Of a stretch of 64,000 nucleotides of DNA, positions 52,862-63,307 are shown piece by piece. Within the stretch, counting starts at the first letter, position 1, and each line of letters opens with the position of its first letter. The notes beneath the pieces were generated by a model, which saw only the letters and a program-made list of their open reading frames with translations, made no database searches and was not told where the DNA came from. The stretch spans positions 186,001 through 250,000 of the forward strand of contig WYDT01000006.1 of NCBI GenBank assembly GCA_013122435.1. The letters run 5' to 3'. This DNA comes from Chloroflexi bacterium AL-N1 (GTDB taxonomy: Bacteria; Chloroflexota; Chloroflexia; Chloroflexales; Roseiflexaceae). A program made the translations under genes and the position numbers.

Positions 52862-53893
52862 GTGACAACCGTTATTATCGGTGCAGGTGCGATTGGTTTA
52901 CTGATAGCAGGGCGATTATCCCAATCTGTCAGCCGTATTGCACTGTTAGCACGTCCATCATTTATTGAAAATGTTAAAACCCATGGAATCTTTCTGGAAC
53001 AAGACGACACCAAACAACCAATTGACCAACTCACTGTCGTCGGTCATCCCGAAGAGATCACACAACAACATGGTTCTGTGGAGATGGCCATTGTTTGTGT
53101 CAAGGGTTATGATACAGTAGGGACATTAGAGACACTTGCAAAACTTAAACCAAAGCATGTGCTGACCTTGCAGAATGGTATTGGGAACGAAGAAATACTG
53201 ATAAAGCACTTTGGCCATGAACGTGTTTTAAGCGGGGCCATAACCACTTCAGTCGAAGTTGAGACGCCTGGTCATATTCGCATCACCAAGTCAGGTGGGG
53301 TGGGGCTTGCTCCCATTGGAGAGCATGAGAGTATCCAAACCTGGCGTTCATATTTTACCAAAGCAACATTTGACGTTCACATATACCAAGACTATCGCGC
53401 AATGAAATGGTCCAAAGCGTTGATCAATATATTGGGAAATGCCACTGCTGCGATCCTCGATATGCCGGCAGAGGTTGTGTATGCCCATCAAAAGCTGGTA
53501 GTGTTAGAACGACAAGCTTTTCTGGAAGCACTTCAAGTGATGGATAGATTGGCAATCGCACCCGTCAATTTGCCACGTTATCGTGTGGCACTCCTTGCAC
53601 GTGCCATGCGTTATACCCCGTTACCAATACTCCATCCCATACTACGGCGGCTAGTTGCCGATGGGCGAGGCGGGAAACCACCATCACTCCATCTTGAACT
53701 GTTACGCGGTAATCAACGGTCAGAAGGCGAATCTCTTTATGGCGCTATTGCACACGAGGCCCAGAAGTGCGGGGTATCAGCACCTGTTAACCAGGGTCTA
53801 TGGAAGATTTTGCAAGGTATCGCAACACAACAGATTGATTGGAATGTCTATCGACGTCAGCCAGATAAACTTATTGCGGCTATCAAACCATAA
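52862..53893 (+). CDS. ketopantoate reductase-like protein (PanE/ApbA family)
   Basis: A 343-residue NADPH-dependent oxidoreductase. The N-terminal Rossmann motif IIGAGAIGLLIAGRLS, the segment VCVKGYDT, LQNGIGNEE and the catalytic Lys in RAMKWSKALINI with the partner Asn are in family order. The C-terminal domain has the GGKPPSLHLELLRG region with the conserved S-x2-x-D-like helix. The start is GTG 52862 with GAGGAAAG just upstream. No other pantothenate genes are nearby, so the true substrate may differ; the family includes many enzymes of unknown role. It is followed by plsY after 51 bases. Confidence 0.87.
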   Translation: MTTVIIGAGAIGLLIAGRLSQSVSRIALLARPSFIENVKTHGIFLEQDDTKQPIDQLTVVGHPEEITQQHGSVEMAIVCVKGYDTVGTLETLAKLKPKHVLTLQNGIGNEEILIKHFGHERVLSGAITTSVEVETPGHIRITKSGGVGLAPIGEHESIQTWRSYFTKATFDVHIYQDYRAMKWSKALINILGNATAAILDMPAEVVYAHQKLVVLERQAFLEALQVMDRLAIAPVNLPRYRVALLARAMRYTPLPILHPILRRLVADGRGGKPPSLHLELLRGNQRSEGESLYGAIAHEAQKCGVSAPVNQGLWKILQGIATQQIDWNVYRRQPDKLIAAIKP

Positions 53894-53944
53894 ATCTGGT
53901 TTAATGACCAGTTTTCCATATTCACAATCTAAAGGATATATCGT

Positions 53945-54565
53945 ATGACCTCGGCACAAATTATGTCAACTAGCGCATTGATGATATTCGCATATGTTCT
54001 CGGTGCGATCCCTTTCAGCTATCTCGTGGCAAAAACGCGCGGTGTCGACTTACGCAAAGTCGGGAGTGGCAATATCGGTGGGGCCAATGTGTGGCGGAGT
54101 TGTGGCTTTGGGCCATTTCTGATCGCAACAAGTAGTGACATCCTCAAGGGAACCCTTCCAACTCTCATCGCAATCTACACGGTGCAGCTACCGCCCTATG
54201 CGGTAGTTCTGGTTGGTATATCTGCTATTCTAGGTCATACCTTCCCAGTCTTTTTGCGCTTCAAAGGCGGCAAAGCCGTTGCCACAAGTGGCGGTGTTCT
54301 GTTAGCAATGTTCCCTCTTCTGGTCGTGTGTGGCATCATTGCCTGGGCAGTTGGCTTTTGGATCACACGGGTCTCCGCCGTAGGATCTCTCACGGCCACT
54401 GCAATCGTGCTTATTCTTGGCACCATATTTCTTTTCGCCGGACAACTCCCCATGGCATACGCCGGTTTTATCTGGATCATGTGTGGGGTGGTGACATTCC
54501 TGCATCGTGAAAATATTCGACGATTGATGGCGGGAACCGAACGGCGCTTCAACAAATTATCCTAA
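53945..54565 (+). CDS. plsY: acyl-phosphate glycerol-3-phosphate acyltransferase
   Basis: Integral membrane enzyme that makes lysophosphatidic acid from acyl phosphate and glycerol 3-phosphate, the first step of phospholipid synthesis in most bacteria. The 206 residues span about five helices. The three cytoplasmic motifs are present: GSGNIGGANVWR (glycerol-3-phosphate site), FRFKGGKAVAT-like FLRFKGGKAVATSGGV, and the C-terminal FLHRENIRRLMAGTE. It follows the PanE-like gene in the same direction and ends just before the convergent TPR operon. Confidence 0.96.
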   Translation: MTSAQIMSTSALMIFAYVLGAIPFSYLVAKTRGVDLRKVGSGNIGGANVWRSCGFGPFLIATSSDILKGTLPTLIAIYTVQLPPYAVVLVGISAILGHTFPVFLRFKGGKAVATSGGVLLAMFPLLVVCGIIAWAVGFWITRVSAVGSLTATAIVLILGTIFLFAGQLPMAYAGFIWIMCGVVTFLHRENIRRLMAGTERRFNKLS

Positions 54566-54574
54566 CACACACAA

Positions 54575-55192
54575 CTACTGATCGATATCATCGCACTCAG
54601 AATCAATAGATGGCTGGAGTGTACACGCCTGTCGCAGATCTGCTCGCCCTGCATCTTCGTTGCCCTCCGCACGATGCACTTTTGCACGCTCCACGTATAT
54701 CTCTGCTTTTTGATCTCGCACTTCTGGCGATTCTGGAAGCGTTTGTAAGTTCTCTAACGCTCGTTCAAAAGATATCTCAGCCTTCTCATGCTCCCCATCT
54801 TCCACATATCTAGAACCTAATTCAAGATATGCTGCACCTTTACTCTGAGGATCAGCAGCCTGCTCACGCACAATGGCCTCAGCCGTCACCAGACGTTCCA
54901 TAGAGGACGCATTAAGCATAGGCTCTATATCGGCTAGAACCACATCTGCTTCATCTGCCGCCTCACCGGTACCTGCTCCTTCGTTCCCATCATCGTCGTC
55001 ATCGTCAATAATGATCGGTGCCACCACACCATCGGTAGGCATTTCAATGGGCTCGGGACGTACATCAAGCTCCTGACTCATTTGGCGAATTTGAACTTGT
55101 TGAAAGCGTTGCTCATAAATATCGATCATACGCGGTGCCGCAAATAACACCGCAGTAGCAAGTGATATTGCAATAAGAAGAAATCTAGACAT
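54575..55192 (-). CDS. membrane-anchored TPR protein
   Basis: A 205-residue protein with an N-terminal signal-anchor helix (about 4-20), a short region with six consecutive Asp (near 65), and two TPR-like motifs (AAYLELGSRYVEDGEHEKAEISFERAL and QKAEIYVERAKVHRAEGNEDAGRADLRQA). Starts at ATG 55192; longer frames upstream overlap the neighbouring gene. It is the third gene of the STAND-type operon, two bases from its predecessor, and probably scaffolds a membrane-associated complex. Function unknown. Confidence 0.82.
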   Translation of the reverse strand: MSRFLLIAISLATAVLFAAPRMIDIYEQRFQQVQIRQMSQELDVRPEPIEMPTDGVVAPIIIDDDDDDGNEGAGTGEAADEADVVLADIEPMLNASSMERLVTAEAIVREQAADPQSKGAAYLELGSRYVEDGEHEKAEISFERALENLQTLPESPEVRDQKAEIYVERAKVHRAEGNEDAGRADLRQACTLQPSIDSECDDIDQ

Positions 55193-55194
55193 CG

Positions 55195-58026
55195 TTATTT
55201 CCGTAACGTGATAAGTGTGTAAAGAGAATCTGCAAGTAAGTAGGTTCCCCACAATAACATACCAACATTTAATTCGTCAATAGAAAAAAACTGACCACCA
55301 CTCAATAGATACGGTATTATCGCAACTAAACCAATGGTTCCGGTGACATAAGGCCAACGGCTCGGCAACCAGAGCACTCGAATGATTGACAAGGGTTGTC
55401 TCGCGAACCAATTGGCTAAAGGAATGAAGATCAGGATATTGCTCAAAATAAGTATCGAGAACATCGTATACACGGATGCTGGCAATATCTGTATCAACCA
55501 GTTTGTAGGACTATTTTCCGCCCATAGCAGCATAAACAACAAGAGTAGCCCTGTTATGAAAAGTACACCACTCTTGCTTCGCACAAACGTAGAACTTAAA
55601 TCTTCATGTTTCGCGCGACTACCAGACTGCGCTAAATGGTGTTGAATATCTTTTTGTAATGACGTATACCATGTCGTGATACCATCAATCTCCATATCAC
55701 GTCCGTCTCTGGTCTCAATAAAGAGAGAAGAAAACAATAAAAAAGGGCGCTGCCATAGTTTTCGGTCTGTATTCACCACTCGCGCAATCTCGTCCCAGCG
55801 TACCCACTGTGCCAGACGACCCCGAAAGTCGTAACGGCCAATACCTTTTGCACTGGTAACAAAATAGTCAGGTTGTTCGCGCTCCAAAGCACCTATCGTC
55901 GGAATAAATGAAACCACGGCAAGTGCCACTAGCGCATACGCACAACTATACAGAAGGATCAGTACACCCAGAAAAGCCAGTGTGTACCATGGATTATAGA
56001 ACCAATCCAGTGATGTTGGGAGTAGTTGACCAACCCGAGACGATCCTAGCACACTGGTTGAACTGCGTAATATCGGTAATAACAGTGGCGAGAAAATCGC
56101 AAATAATGTCAAGGGGAGCATCAAAATAACAAATGCACGCAGCAATAACAAACGACTACGTGGAAAACGCGCCACATACCGTTTCTCTGGTTCTGCATCG
56201 ATGATGCCACCAATCCGGTCAGCTATCTGTTCTGATCCAGCACGCTGCTGCCATTCACGCAAATTGTGAAGGACCAATTCTCGCGCAGAGATGTATCGTA
56301 ATGCACGATAACGTATGAGGCTGGTGTGATAGCCATCAAGTGCTACATCAATCTGGCCAGCCACCTCTGCTGCCTGGCTTTGCAACGCCAAAACCGCCGC
56401 CTCACGACGTACATCACCAACCTCACGAAAGTGTGTCAAAGCAGTGGTAAGTAATAGTTGCGATTCATCAACATCACCTCGATCCAGCAATACCATCGCA
56501 CGGATACTTTCAATCCAGGCACGTCGATAGGGATCTGCTGCTGCCGGACGAATAGATAATTCGTTGAGCAGCGCTTGAGCATCATCTGTGTGGCCAAAGA
56601 TAAGCAAAATCTCCGCGATGTGCTGTTCAGACTCTAAAATGCCAACATCGTCATCAAGGCGGCGCAACATATCACGGGCTCGATCATACCAGGAGAGCGC
56701 ACTACGATACATCCACACCAACAACCAATTCTGATACAGCGCAAGATACGCTGGCTGTGGCAAACTCCAGGATGTACGCCGTAAAAAGAACACCAGTATC
56801 ACAAAAGGGATAGATATAATGCGATACCAAACCTGACCAAGTAACCGTCCAAACGGATTTTCTACATAATGTGGCATCCGCCAATGACCCGTACTGGCTC
56901 CCATATCCTGATAAGCGCGCCCCAGCAGAAGCATGACTTTTGCTTCATCATAGGCTAAATTATGTATACGGAAGTAGTCGTGGCTTTTGAGATACAGATC
57001 GATAGCCTGCACCCATTGCCCAGTCTCTGCCAACACCTCACCAAGTGTCTGTTCAGCTTTTGCGCGTAACTGTGAATCTAAGTTTGGTTCTTTAAGAATA
57101 TCCTCAAGACTTTGCCGAGCTTCATTTAAACACAAGGCCGCATAATCTAAACGCGCACGCAGGTACAATACCCAGCGTTGACTGTGTTCATCCAATTGGA
57201 TTTCACGCGTGATCTGTAAGAGAGCTTCAGCATCAGCAAGACGATGGGCAGCTTCTTCCTTTTCAAACAACGTAAGAAACTGCTCCATGGCCAACTGTGG
57301 ATCCGCAATCATCGTATGGAAGAGCGCTTCACGGGCATACATCTCGCTATTGCTTTTGGGAACACCACTCACCGTTACCGCTTGCGAGCCATTCGAAAGC
57401 TTTGGAACGTATGACATCGTTTCATCAGCATGATGTTTAAAGTAGGAGGCTAGTTTGAGATTAATGTTCTGGAAATCAAGTTCACGCTGTTCGTGCCACT
57501 CTCGCAGGAATGTCTCACGTACCTCACCGTGGTAGGCATAGCGCCCTTCACCAACCTGATGTACAAAACTATACCTGCTGAGATGCTCTAAAACGCGCTC
57601 ATTGCCATCCTCACGCTCACGTAAAACCGCTAATATATCACGATCAAACCAGCGGGGAATAGCGCAGCGGCGCAGCACCTCTCCCTGACGTGGGCCTGCC
57701 TCAGCCATCACTTGCTTGAGCGAAACACGTATTAACGCATCAACTGAATTCAACACGTTGCGCTTGAGCAGCGGATCAGTAATTTCCTGAATCTCTCGAT
57801 TCATTGGGCTCACCTCATGCTGTTCTACACCAACAGCAACTGGTTTTTCTTTGGCAGCTAACGCTTTTTTCAAAGATATCAATTCAGCACGTTTTGCTTC
57901 AATTTGTTGCACCAGGTCAGCAGGAGCATGCTGTGTATCAAACTGTGCTAACTGATATTCAAGCATGAGGAGTTGCTGCTCACAGGCAGCCACAAGTTTC
58001 TCCAGATTTTCACGCGGTGTATCCAT
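55195..58026 (-). CDS. large winged-helix/TPR protein with a membrane-bound PH-like C-terminus
   Basis: A 943-residue protein. The N-terminus (about 1-60) is a coiled coil. About 80-190 looks like the winged-helix lid of STAND ATPases (SVDALIRVSLKQVMAEAGPRQGEVLRRC). A long series of TPR-like helical pairs runs from about 230 to 600, interrupted by a hydrophobic segment near 395-412. The last third has about five membrane helices and, between them, a PH-like module (DYFVTSAKGIGRYDFRG through WRWDEIARVVNTDRKL-type sequence). It lacks a P-loop; the ATPase is encoded immediately upstream (58178-59113), so the two look like a STAND protein split in two. Confidence 0.75.
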   Translation of the reverse strand: MDTPRENLEKLVAACEQQLLMLEYQLAQFDTQHAPADLVQQIEAKRAELISLKKALAAKEKPVAVGVEQHEVSPMNREIQEITDPLLKRNVLNSVDALIRVSLKQVMAEAGPRQGEVLRRCAIPRWFDRDILAVLREREDGNERVLEHLSRYSFVHQVGEGRYAYHGEVRETFLREWHEQRELDFQNINLKLASYFKHHADETMSYVPKLSNGSQAVTVSGVPKSNSEMYAREALFHTMIADPQLAMEQFLTLFEKEEAAHRLADAEALLQITREIQLDEHSQRWVLYLRARLDYAALCLNEARQSLEDILKEPNLDSQLRAKAEQTLGEVLAETGQWVQAIDLYLKSHDYFRIHNLAYDEAKVMLLLGRAYQDMGASTGHWRMPHYVENPFGRLLGQVWYRIISIPFVILVFFLRRTSWSLPQPAYLALYQNWLLVWMYRSALSWYDRARDMLRRLDDDVGILESEQHIAEILLIFGHTDDAQALLNELSIRPAAADPYRRAWIESIRAMVLLDRGDVDESQLLLTTALTHFREVGDVRREAAVLALQSQAAEVAGQIDVALDGYHTSLIRYRALRYISARELVLHNLREWQQRAGSEQIADRIGGIIDAEPEKRYVARFPRSRLLLLRAFVILMLPLTLFAIFSPLLLPILRSSTSVLGSSRVGQLLPTSLDWFYNPWYTLAFLGVLILLYSCAYALVALAVVSFIPTIGALEREQPDYFVTSAKGIGRYDFRGRLAQWVRWDEIARVVNTDRKLWQRPFLLFSSLFIETRDGRDMEIDGITTWYTSLQKDIQHHLAQSGSRAKHEDLSSTFVRSKSGVLFITGLLLLFMLLWAENSPTNWLIQILPASVYTMFSILILSNILIFIPLANWFARQPLSIIRVLWLPSRWPYVTGTIGLVAIIPYLLSGGQFFSIDELNVGMLLWGTYLLADSLYTLITLRK

Positions 58027-58177
58027 AACAACCCATGTAACAAGCGATTACAGCGCAGGTAATCATGCAATCGATGTCAACGAGACTCACAGACGAGTGA
58101 GTAATGCTACAATCCAATCAGGTAATATTGTATTATACACTTAAACCTGTTCTATTGTACCCCTTGCAATGAGCCAA

Positions 58178-59113
58178 CTACCATTCATCATCAGCTACCC
58201 GTGGCTGATTCGCCTGCTCCAGATTATCACCAATAAGGCCAAGCACCTGCGGATTTCCCGCCACGGCCTGACACAGGCGATCACCCTCTGCCTCCGTAAT
58301 TTGCGACAGGCCACGCCGTTCACGCAGATATTCCTTGACATCATCACATTCAAGCGGATCCAGCGACATACGCCCCAGCACTTCATTCCATTCAATCCCA
58401 AATTCGCGTATACGCCTACCTGCTAAAACGGCTATCACATTGGGGAGTAGACCATCACGTATGCGCGTCAAAAGCTGATTGTAAATCCAGCGATCAGCAG
58501 TATTGGGTGACCAGCTATGTGCATCGAGGGAATTGCGTTCATATGTATCAAACAAAAACACGACACGTTTCTGTTCAGATAAGGCTGTGAGGCATGCAAA
58601 AAAAGCAATGGTAATGCGATCCTCGATCACCTGGCGAATGAGGGAATTATCGGTCTCTAACACAAAGTTATTGTCTTTTATAATCGTGCCAACTTCGCTA
58701 ACTGCTATCGATGATTCGTCCACAGACGCGCCTTCAACGTTTATATCCACTCGTGGCGGCGGGCGCTTACCATTCGTGATCAGTTCAACCCGTGCAGTTG
58801 TCGCCTCATTAATAGCCTCAGTCAGCGCATTAAAATGTTCAGGGCCAAAAGCATCACGAAAACGGCGTACCAGCGTTAATACCTCGTATGCAATACTATC
58901 AGCAAAATCAACATATACGGTGGGGATCTCGCGATTACGCGCCTCATCAGCAAAGATACGTAAAAGCCATGACTTCCCCATACCAGGACCCGCTGTAATG
59001 ATCATAATACGGCGAGATGCCAGACCATCCGCCATTCTGCTGAATGCGTTTATTTGCCTGTCTCGGTCCACAAAAAGTTCTCGTAATGTGCGTTGCATGA
59101 ATAGGTCAGTCAT
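58178..59113 (-). CDS. STAND-type P-loop ATPase lacking its TPR/winged-helix partner
   Basis: A 311-residue ATPase with Walker A GPGMGKSWLL (about 41-50), a candidate Walker B VVFLFDTYER with the following sensor-type VIAVLAGRRI, and a C-terminal domain with VAGNPQVLGLIGDNL resembling the GxP motif of STAND/NB-ARC proteins. STAND proteins normally carry winged helix and repeats in the same chain; here those occur in the next gene, 151 bases downstream. It is the first gene of that operon. The trigger and output are unknown. Confidence 0.82.
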   Translation of the reverse strand: MTDLFMQRTLRELFVDRDRQINAFSRMADGLASRRIMIITAGPGMGKSWLLRIFADEARNREIPTVYVDFADSIAYEVLTLVRRFRDAFGPEHFNALTEAINEATTARVELITNGKRPPPRVDINVEGASVDESSIAVSEVGTIIKDNNFVLETDNSLIRQVIEDRITIAFFACLTALSEQKRVVFLFDTYERNSLDAHSWSPNTADRWIYNQLLTRIRDGLLPNVIAVLAGRRIREFGIEWNEVLGRMSLDPLECDDVKEYLRERRGLSQITEAEGDRLCQAVAGNPQVLGLIGDNLEQANQPRVADDEW

Positions 59114-59168
59114 ACTTAATAGATCTGCATAAAGCCCTAATCACTAATCTATATATTAATAGAGTCGA

Positions 59169-60320
59169 TCAGATGACATTTCGTTCCTTCACTAACACGT
59201 CACTACTAAATCTCGTAGTACGCAAATCATTAATATTAATCATACTCGCGCATCCATCAAGAATTTCTTCGGCTATTAAGCGTCCGGTTGCTGGTGCATG
59301 CATAATACCGTGACCACTAAAACCACTCGCATCAACATAATTAGATAGTTCAGGATGCCGCCCCAGAATTGGCATAGCGTCAGGAGTCATTTCATATAAA
59401 CCAACCCAACAAAGCTTCTCCGCCAATCCGGCACGCTCCAGTATAGGAAAGCGGCGCAGGCCAGAAGTCAAAACTGTGTCAAGCCATTCCCAATCCATCA
59501 TCATGTTGTAGCTTGATGGTTCTGCCAGATTCGACATGCCAAACAAGATGTTATCGAGTTCTTTACGCATATAAAAGCCACTTGTGACATCAACCGTTAA
59601 GGGTATCGGATGGCTGATATCGCTAAAGGGTTCAGTCATATAAACGCAACGACGATACGGTTTCACGTATGCAGGTAGTCCTGCCAATTCAGCAACAGCA
59701 CCTGCCCACGGCCCTGCGGCATTGACGACAAACTCGCACGGCAGCATCTTTTGACCATTGGTTTCTACGGCCACCACGCGATCACCATGCAACTGAAATC
59801 CAGTGGCTACAGTTTCTCGTTGCAGTTGCACACCTAACTCACGTGCACGCTTCAGATACCCTGATGCAACACCATGTGCATCACAATAGCCATCATCACT
59901 ACCAAATGTGGCGCCCAGCAGATCATTGATGGCGGTCTCTGGAATCATGTCAGCGACATCCTCTGGCTTCAGCAATTCGACACGCGCACCAAGTCGCTGC
60001 TGCATCGCCACATTCTGCTGATACTGTTGCCACACGACCGGATCACTGATGAGAAATAGATAACCTACCTGATGCAACTCTGCATACCCACCAATTTCTT
60101 CTGTGAAGTGTTTCAGGCGCTCAATACTGTAGAGTGATAACTGTACATTTACTTCAGTCGAAAACTGATGACGTACACCTGCAACCGCCCGTGCCGTCGA
60201 TCCACGAATTTCGGTTGGCTCTTTTTCGAGGATAACCACATCGGCACAACCACGTTCTGCCAGATGGTATGCAATCGACGTACCCATAATACCTGCACCG
60301 ATAATTACAACTGTAGCCAT
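59169..60320 (-). CDS. FAD-dependent amino-acid/amine oxidoreductase (DAO family)
   Basis: A 383-residue flavoprotein of the DadA/sarcosine-oxidase type. The FAD motif VVIIGAGIMGTSIAYHLAERG is at the N-terminus, with EKEPTEIRGSTARAVAGVRHQF and the C-terminal GFSGHGIMHAPATGRLIAEE. Likely substrates are N-methyl or D-amino acids, such as sarcosine, glycine, proline or D-amino acids; the exact one is not predictable. It is transcribed alone, upstream of the ThrE-type gene in map order but separated by a hairpin. Confidence 0.9.
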   Translation of the reverse strand: MATVVIIGAGIMGTSIAYHLAERGCADVVILEKEPTEIRGSTARAVAGVRHQFSTEVNVQLSLYSIERLKHFTEEIGGYAELHQVGYLFLISDPVVWQQYQQNVAMQQRLGARVELLKPEDVADMIPETAINDLLGATFGSDDGYCDAHGVASGYLKRARELGVQLQRETVATGFQLHGDRVVAVETNGQKMLPCEFVVNAAGPWAGAVAELAGLPAYVKPYRRCVYMTEPFSDISHPIPLTVDVTSGFYMRKELDNILFGMSNLAEPSSYNMMMDWEWLDTVLTSGLRRFPILERAGLAEKLCWVGLYEMTPDAMPILGRHPELSNYVDASGFSGHGIMHAPATGRLIAEEILDGCASMININDLRTTRFSSDVLVKERNVI

Positions 60321-60420
60321 TTTTTACCTGTGCTATCCCTCAATTACATTAAGAAATAGTCATTTTTTACATTGTTATTGTAGCATCTTGCCTAACGATA
60401 CGCCAACAAAATCAAGTACA

Positions 60421-60450
60421 CAAAAAACGCCACAGAACATGTTCAGGGCA
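60421..60450. terminator. imperfect hairpin with T/A tracts after the ThrE-type gene
   Basis: On the minus strand GCCCTGAACATGTTCTGTGGC then TTTTTT. The stem is imperfect, with a palindromic centre GAACATGTTC. The T run makes it a plausible terminator for the ThrE-type gene. Confidence 0.5.
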
Positions 60451-60497
60451 TTTTTACACATATAGACCATAAACTTTTGACAGTTTATAAGATAGAA

Positions 60498-61775
60498 TCA
60501 GAGAAGTGAAGCTGTACGTGTTCGCGTTAACGCATTTATCATACCAATACCTGCTGCCAAAGCCCCTACCAATAGTGTCGTACGCACCAATGTCTCTAAC
60601 CCTGTTGTGTAATCAGCATTAACAAAATTGATGATAGTGCTAAAGCCCAGCACACCAGGGACGAAGGGGATAAAACTTGGGATTGAAAAGAGCGCTGTAG
60701 GTAGTTTCCAGATCCGTGCCAATACTTCGGACAGGACACCAATAGTCAATCCTGCCAAAAAGATAGCAGCCTCTGTTGGCACTTCAACTAACAATGCACC
60801 CTGACGCACACTATAGGCAATACCTGCAATGAGCCCACAAAACACCAGCATCCGCCAACGTACATTAAACAAAACAGCAAAGCCTATTGCCGCACTTGCC
60901 GCAAGTACACTGCCTATCAAGAGATCCGGTGGTGCAGCAGTTGTTAAAGGAACTTGTACCCGACTAATCAGCAAGGTCATCCACACACCAATACCAATTG
61001 ATGTTAATATGAGCACCGCAGATACCCCACGAGCCATACCAGCCATGGTGTCGCCACGGAAGAGATCGGCTACAGAACTGACTAAGAGTGCTCCTGGAAC
61101 CAGCAATAGAACTGATGCTAATGTAGGCAGTTGTGGATCAGCCAATGCAAACAGACTCACTAAAGATAAGGCTATACCAGAAGCTGTCGTAGCTACCAGT
61201 ACTGTCAGGAGCAAAAGACTTATACTTGTATGGACCAACACACTGCGAAGAAGCTGTGCGAGGCCAGCAGCTATCCCGGCAATAATCACCTCGTATGGCC
61301 CACCACCAAATAGCGCAGCAAAACTTGCACATCCCAGCGCAACTGCCAATGCCGTTAACCATCGTCCATAGAAACGAGGTTGCTGTGCGATCTGCTCCAA
61401 TCTATCACGTACTTCGTCGTGTTCTAATTCCCCAGCCACCGTTCGACGTGTCATTTCGACAATTGCCGCCATACGATTTAGATCAATACTATGTTTTGCA
61501 ACACGCTGTACTCTAGTACGGTGTTCACCATGTGACACATCTGTTGCAATAATCGCGCCAGGAGTCACATACACCTCTAACCACTCAGCACCTAGAGCTG
61601 TGCCAAGTTGATGGATTGTCCGCTCAACACGTAAGGTGTTTGCACCACTTTCTAACATCAGATAACCTGCTCGCAATGATACAGTAAGCACATCGCGCAA
61701 TTCATCACGTGACAGATATGGGCGAACCTGCGGCGTCGAGCGTGGTTTTGAAATGGTCTTAGGAGAAGTACTCAT
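60498..61775 (-). CDS. ThrE-type threonine/serine exporter (DUF1212 + DUF3815 fusion)
   Basis: A 425-residue membrane protein of about ten hydrophobic segments. The soluble N-terminal ThrE domain has LRAGYLMLESGANTLRVE, GAEWLEVYVTPGAI and the DLNRMAAIVEM-type helix. The two membrane halves correspond to ThrE_1 and ThrE_2 in one chain. C. glutamicum ThrE exports threonine and serine by proton-motive force; activity here is by family. Its start overlaps the rarA stop (ATGA), so it should be expressed with rarA. It is notable beside the Thr-regulated thrC-lysC genes of the same window, 38 kb away. Confidence 0.9.
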   Translation of the reverse strand: MSTSPKTISKPRSTPQVRPYLSRDELRDVLTVSLRAGYLMLESGANTLRVERTIHQLGTALGAEWLEVYVTPGAIIATDVSHGEHRTRVQRVAKHSIDLNRMAAIVEMTRRTVAGELEHDEVRDRLEQIAQQPRFYGRWLTALAVALGCASFAALFGGGPYEVIIAGIAAGLAQLLRSVLVHTSISLLLLTVLVATTASGIALSLVSLFALADPQLPTLASVLLLVPGALLVSSVADLFRGDTMAGMARGVSAVLILTSIGIGVWMTLLISRVQVPLTTAAPPDLLIGSVLAASAAIGFAVLFNVRWRMLVFCGLIAGIAYSVRQGALLVEVPTEAAIFLAGLTIGVLSEVLARIWKLPTALFSIPSFIPFVPGVLGFSTIINFVNADYTTGLETLVRTTLLVGALAAGIGMINALTRTRTASLL

Positions 61776-63307
61776 ATATCCTTACGTTTTGTAGATCGAG
61801 CAGAACGCTTATTTGTAGATCGATCTAATGCTGTTCCTTCAGATGCATCCTCGTCCGGAGGCACTTGCGACTCCTCACCAGCAAGTGCCTGCAACTCTAT
61901 ATCACTGTCGGGAATATCTGGCTTCTCCTGGGCAGACCGCACCTGCGGCTTTGGTGATTGTTCGCTCTGTAGTTGACGCTCATCACGCCAGGCTAAACGA
62001 TCTCGCACTGTTTCCTCAAAACCACGTCCAGTTGGTTCGTAGTAGCGTCGACCTGTCAGATTAGGTGGGAAATGCTCCTGATCAACACGTCCATCCTCAT
62101 AATCGTGTGCATATTTATAGTCCTGAGCATAACCAAGATTTTTCATCAGCCTTGTAGGGGCATTCCGCAAATGGAGCGGCACTGGCTCATTTCGTGTCTC
62201 AGCGACATCCTTGAGCGCAGCACCGTATGCAGCATAAACTGCGTTGCTCTTTGGCGCCTGACAAAGATACACCACTGCCTGCGCCAAAGCCAGATCTCCC
62301 TCTGGCTGGCCCAGGAAATGCATAGCCTGTTGGGCAGCCATCGCCTGCGGAAGTGCGTGGGGATCAGCCAGACCGATATCTTCTACTGCCATCCGCACAA
62401 TACGCCGTGCAACATACAATGGATCTTCACCACCATCGAGCATACGACCGAGCCAGTATAATGCCGCATCCGGATCGCTATCACGTACACACTTATGTAA
62501 TGCTGAAATAGCATTGTAATGCAGCTCTCCACTTTTATCGTAGCGCACCGCACGGCTCTGCAACGCATCGCGAATATCTTCAACAGTGATGAGTCGCTTA
62601 TCGCCAAGGGAAGGTGGTTTCGCTAGAACCGCAGCTTCCAGCGCATTAAGCGCGGTACGAGCATCGCCATTTGCCATATTAACGAGATAGCTACGTGCAT
62701 CAGCGACGAGCAACACATTCTGCTCGCCCAAGCCACGTTCCGTGTCGGACAAGGCCCGGTCAACCAGTGTACCAACCTGCTCGTCAGAGAGAGCTTCCAA
62801 CACAAATACGCGTGTACGGGAGAGTAACGCCGAATTGACTTCAAAAGATGGATTTTCCGTTGTGGCGCCAATGAGGATGATTGTACCATCTTCAACATGG
62901 GGTAAAACCGCATCCTGTTGGGCTTTGTTGAAACGGTGGATCTCGTCAATAAAGACAACTGTACCCTGACCAAACAGGCCCAACCGATCTTTGGCTTCTT
63001 TAACCACACGGCGCAAATCAGCGACACCAGCAGTCACTGCGGAAAGGAGTTCAAAATGAGCATTGGTTGTCTCTGCCACAATCCGTGCCAACGTAGTCTT
63101 GCCACTTCCCGGGGGTCCCCACAATACAAGCGAAAAGAGCGTGTCTCCAGTGATGGCCCGGCGCAGCAGGCGACCCTCACCCACGATCTGCTCCTGCCCC
63201 ACAAAATCATCGAGTGTACGTGGTCGCATACGTGCAGCCAGCGGCGCCTGTCGTTGTAACACAGCATCGCGTTGGGTATCAAACAAAGTTTTTTGGGATC
63301 TCGGCAT
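61772..63307 (-). CDS. rarA: replication-associated recombination protein A
   Basis: AAA+ ATPase of the MgsA/RarA/WRNIP1 family that acts at stalled replication forks. Walker A is [14 protein letters not shown], Walker B is [20 protein letters not shown], and sensor 1 is [19 protein letters not shown]. The C-terminal MgsA domain covers about 275-430. A tail of about 90 residues rich in Gln, Glu and Ser ([20 protein letters not shown]) is extra relative to short homologues. ATG 63307 is preferred to ATG 63331, which has no ribosome-binding site. Its last bases overlap the ThrE-type gene (ATGA). Confidence 0.95.
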   Translation of the reverse strand: MPRSQKTLFDTQRDAVLQRQAPLAARMRPRTLDDFVGQEQIVGEGRLLRRAITGDTLFSLVLWGPPGSGKTTLARIVAETTNAHFELLSAVTAGVADLRRVVKEAKDRLGLFGQGTVVFIDEIHRFNKAQQDAVLPHVEDGTIILIGATTENPSFEVNSALLSRTRVFVLEALSDEQVGTLVDRALSDTERGLGEQNVLLVADARSYLVNMANGDARTALNALEAAVLAKPPSLGDKRLITVEDIRDALQSRAVRYDKSGELHYNAISALHKCVRDSDPDAALYWLGRMLDGGEDPLYVARRIVRMAVEDIGLADPHALPQAMAAQQAMHFLGQPEGDLALAQAVVYLCQAPKSNAVYAAYGAALKDVAETRNEPVPLHLRNAPTRLMKNLGYAQDYKYAHDYEDGRVDQEHFPPNLTGRRYYEPTGRGFEETVRDRLAWRDERQLQSEQSPKPQVRSAQEKPDIPDSDIELQALAGEESQVPPDEDASEGTALDRSTNKRSARSTKRKDI

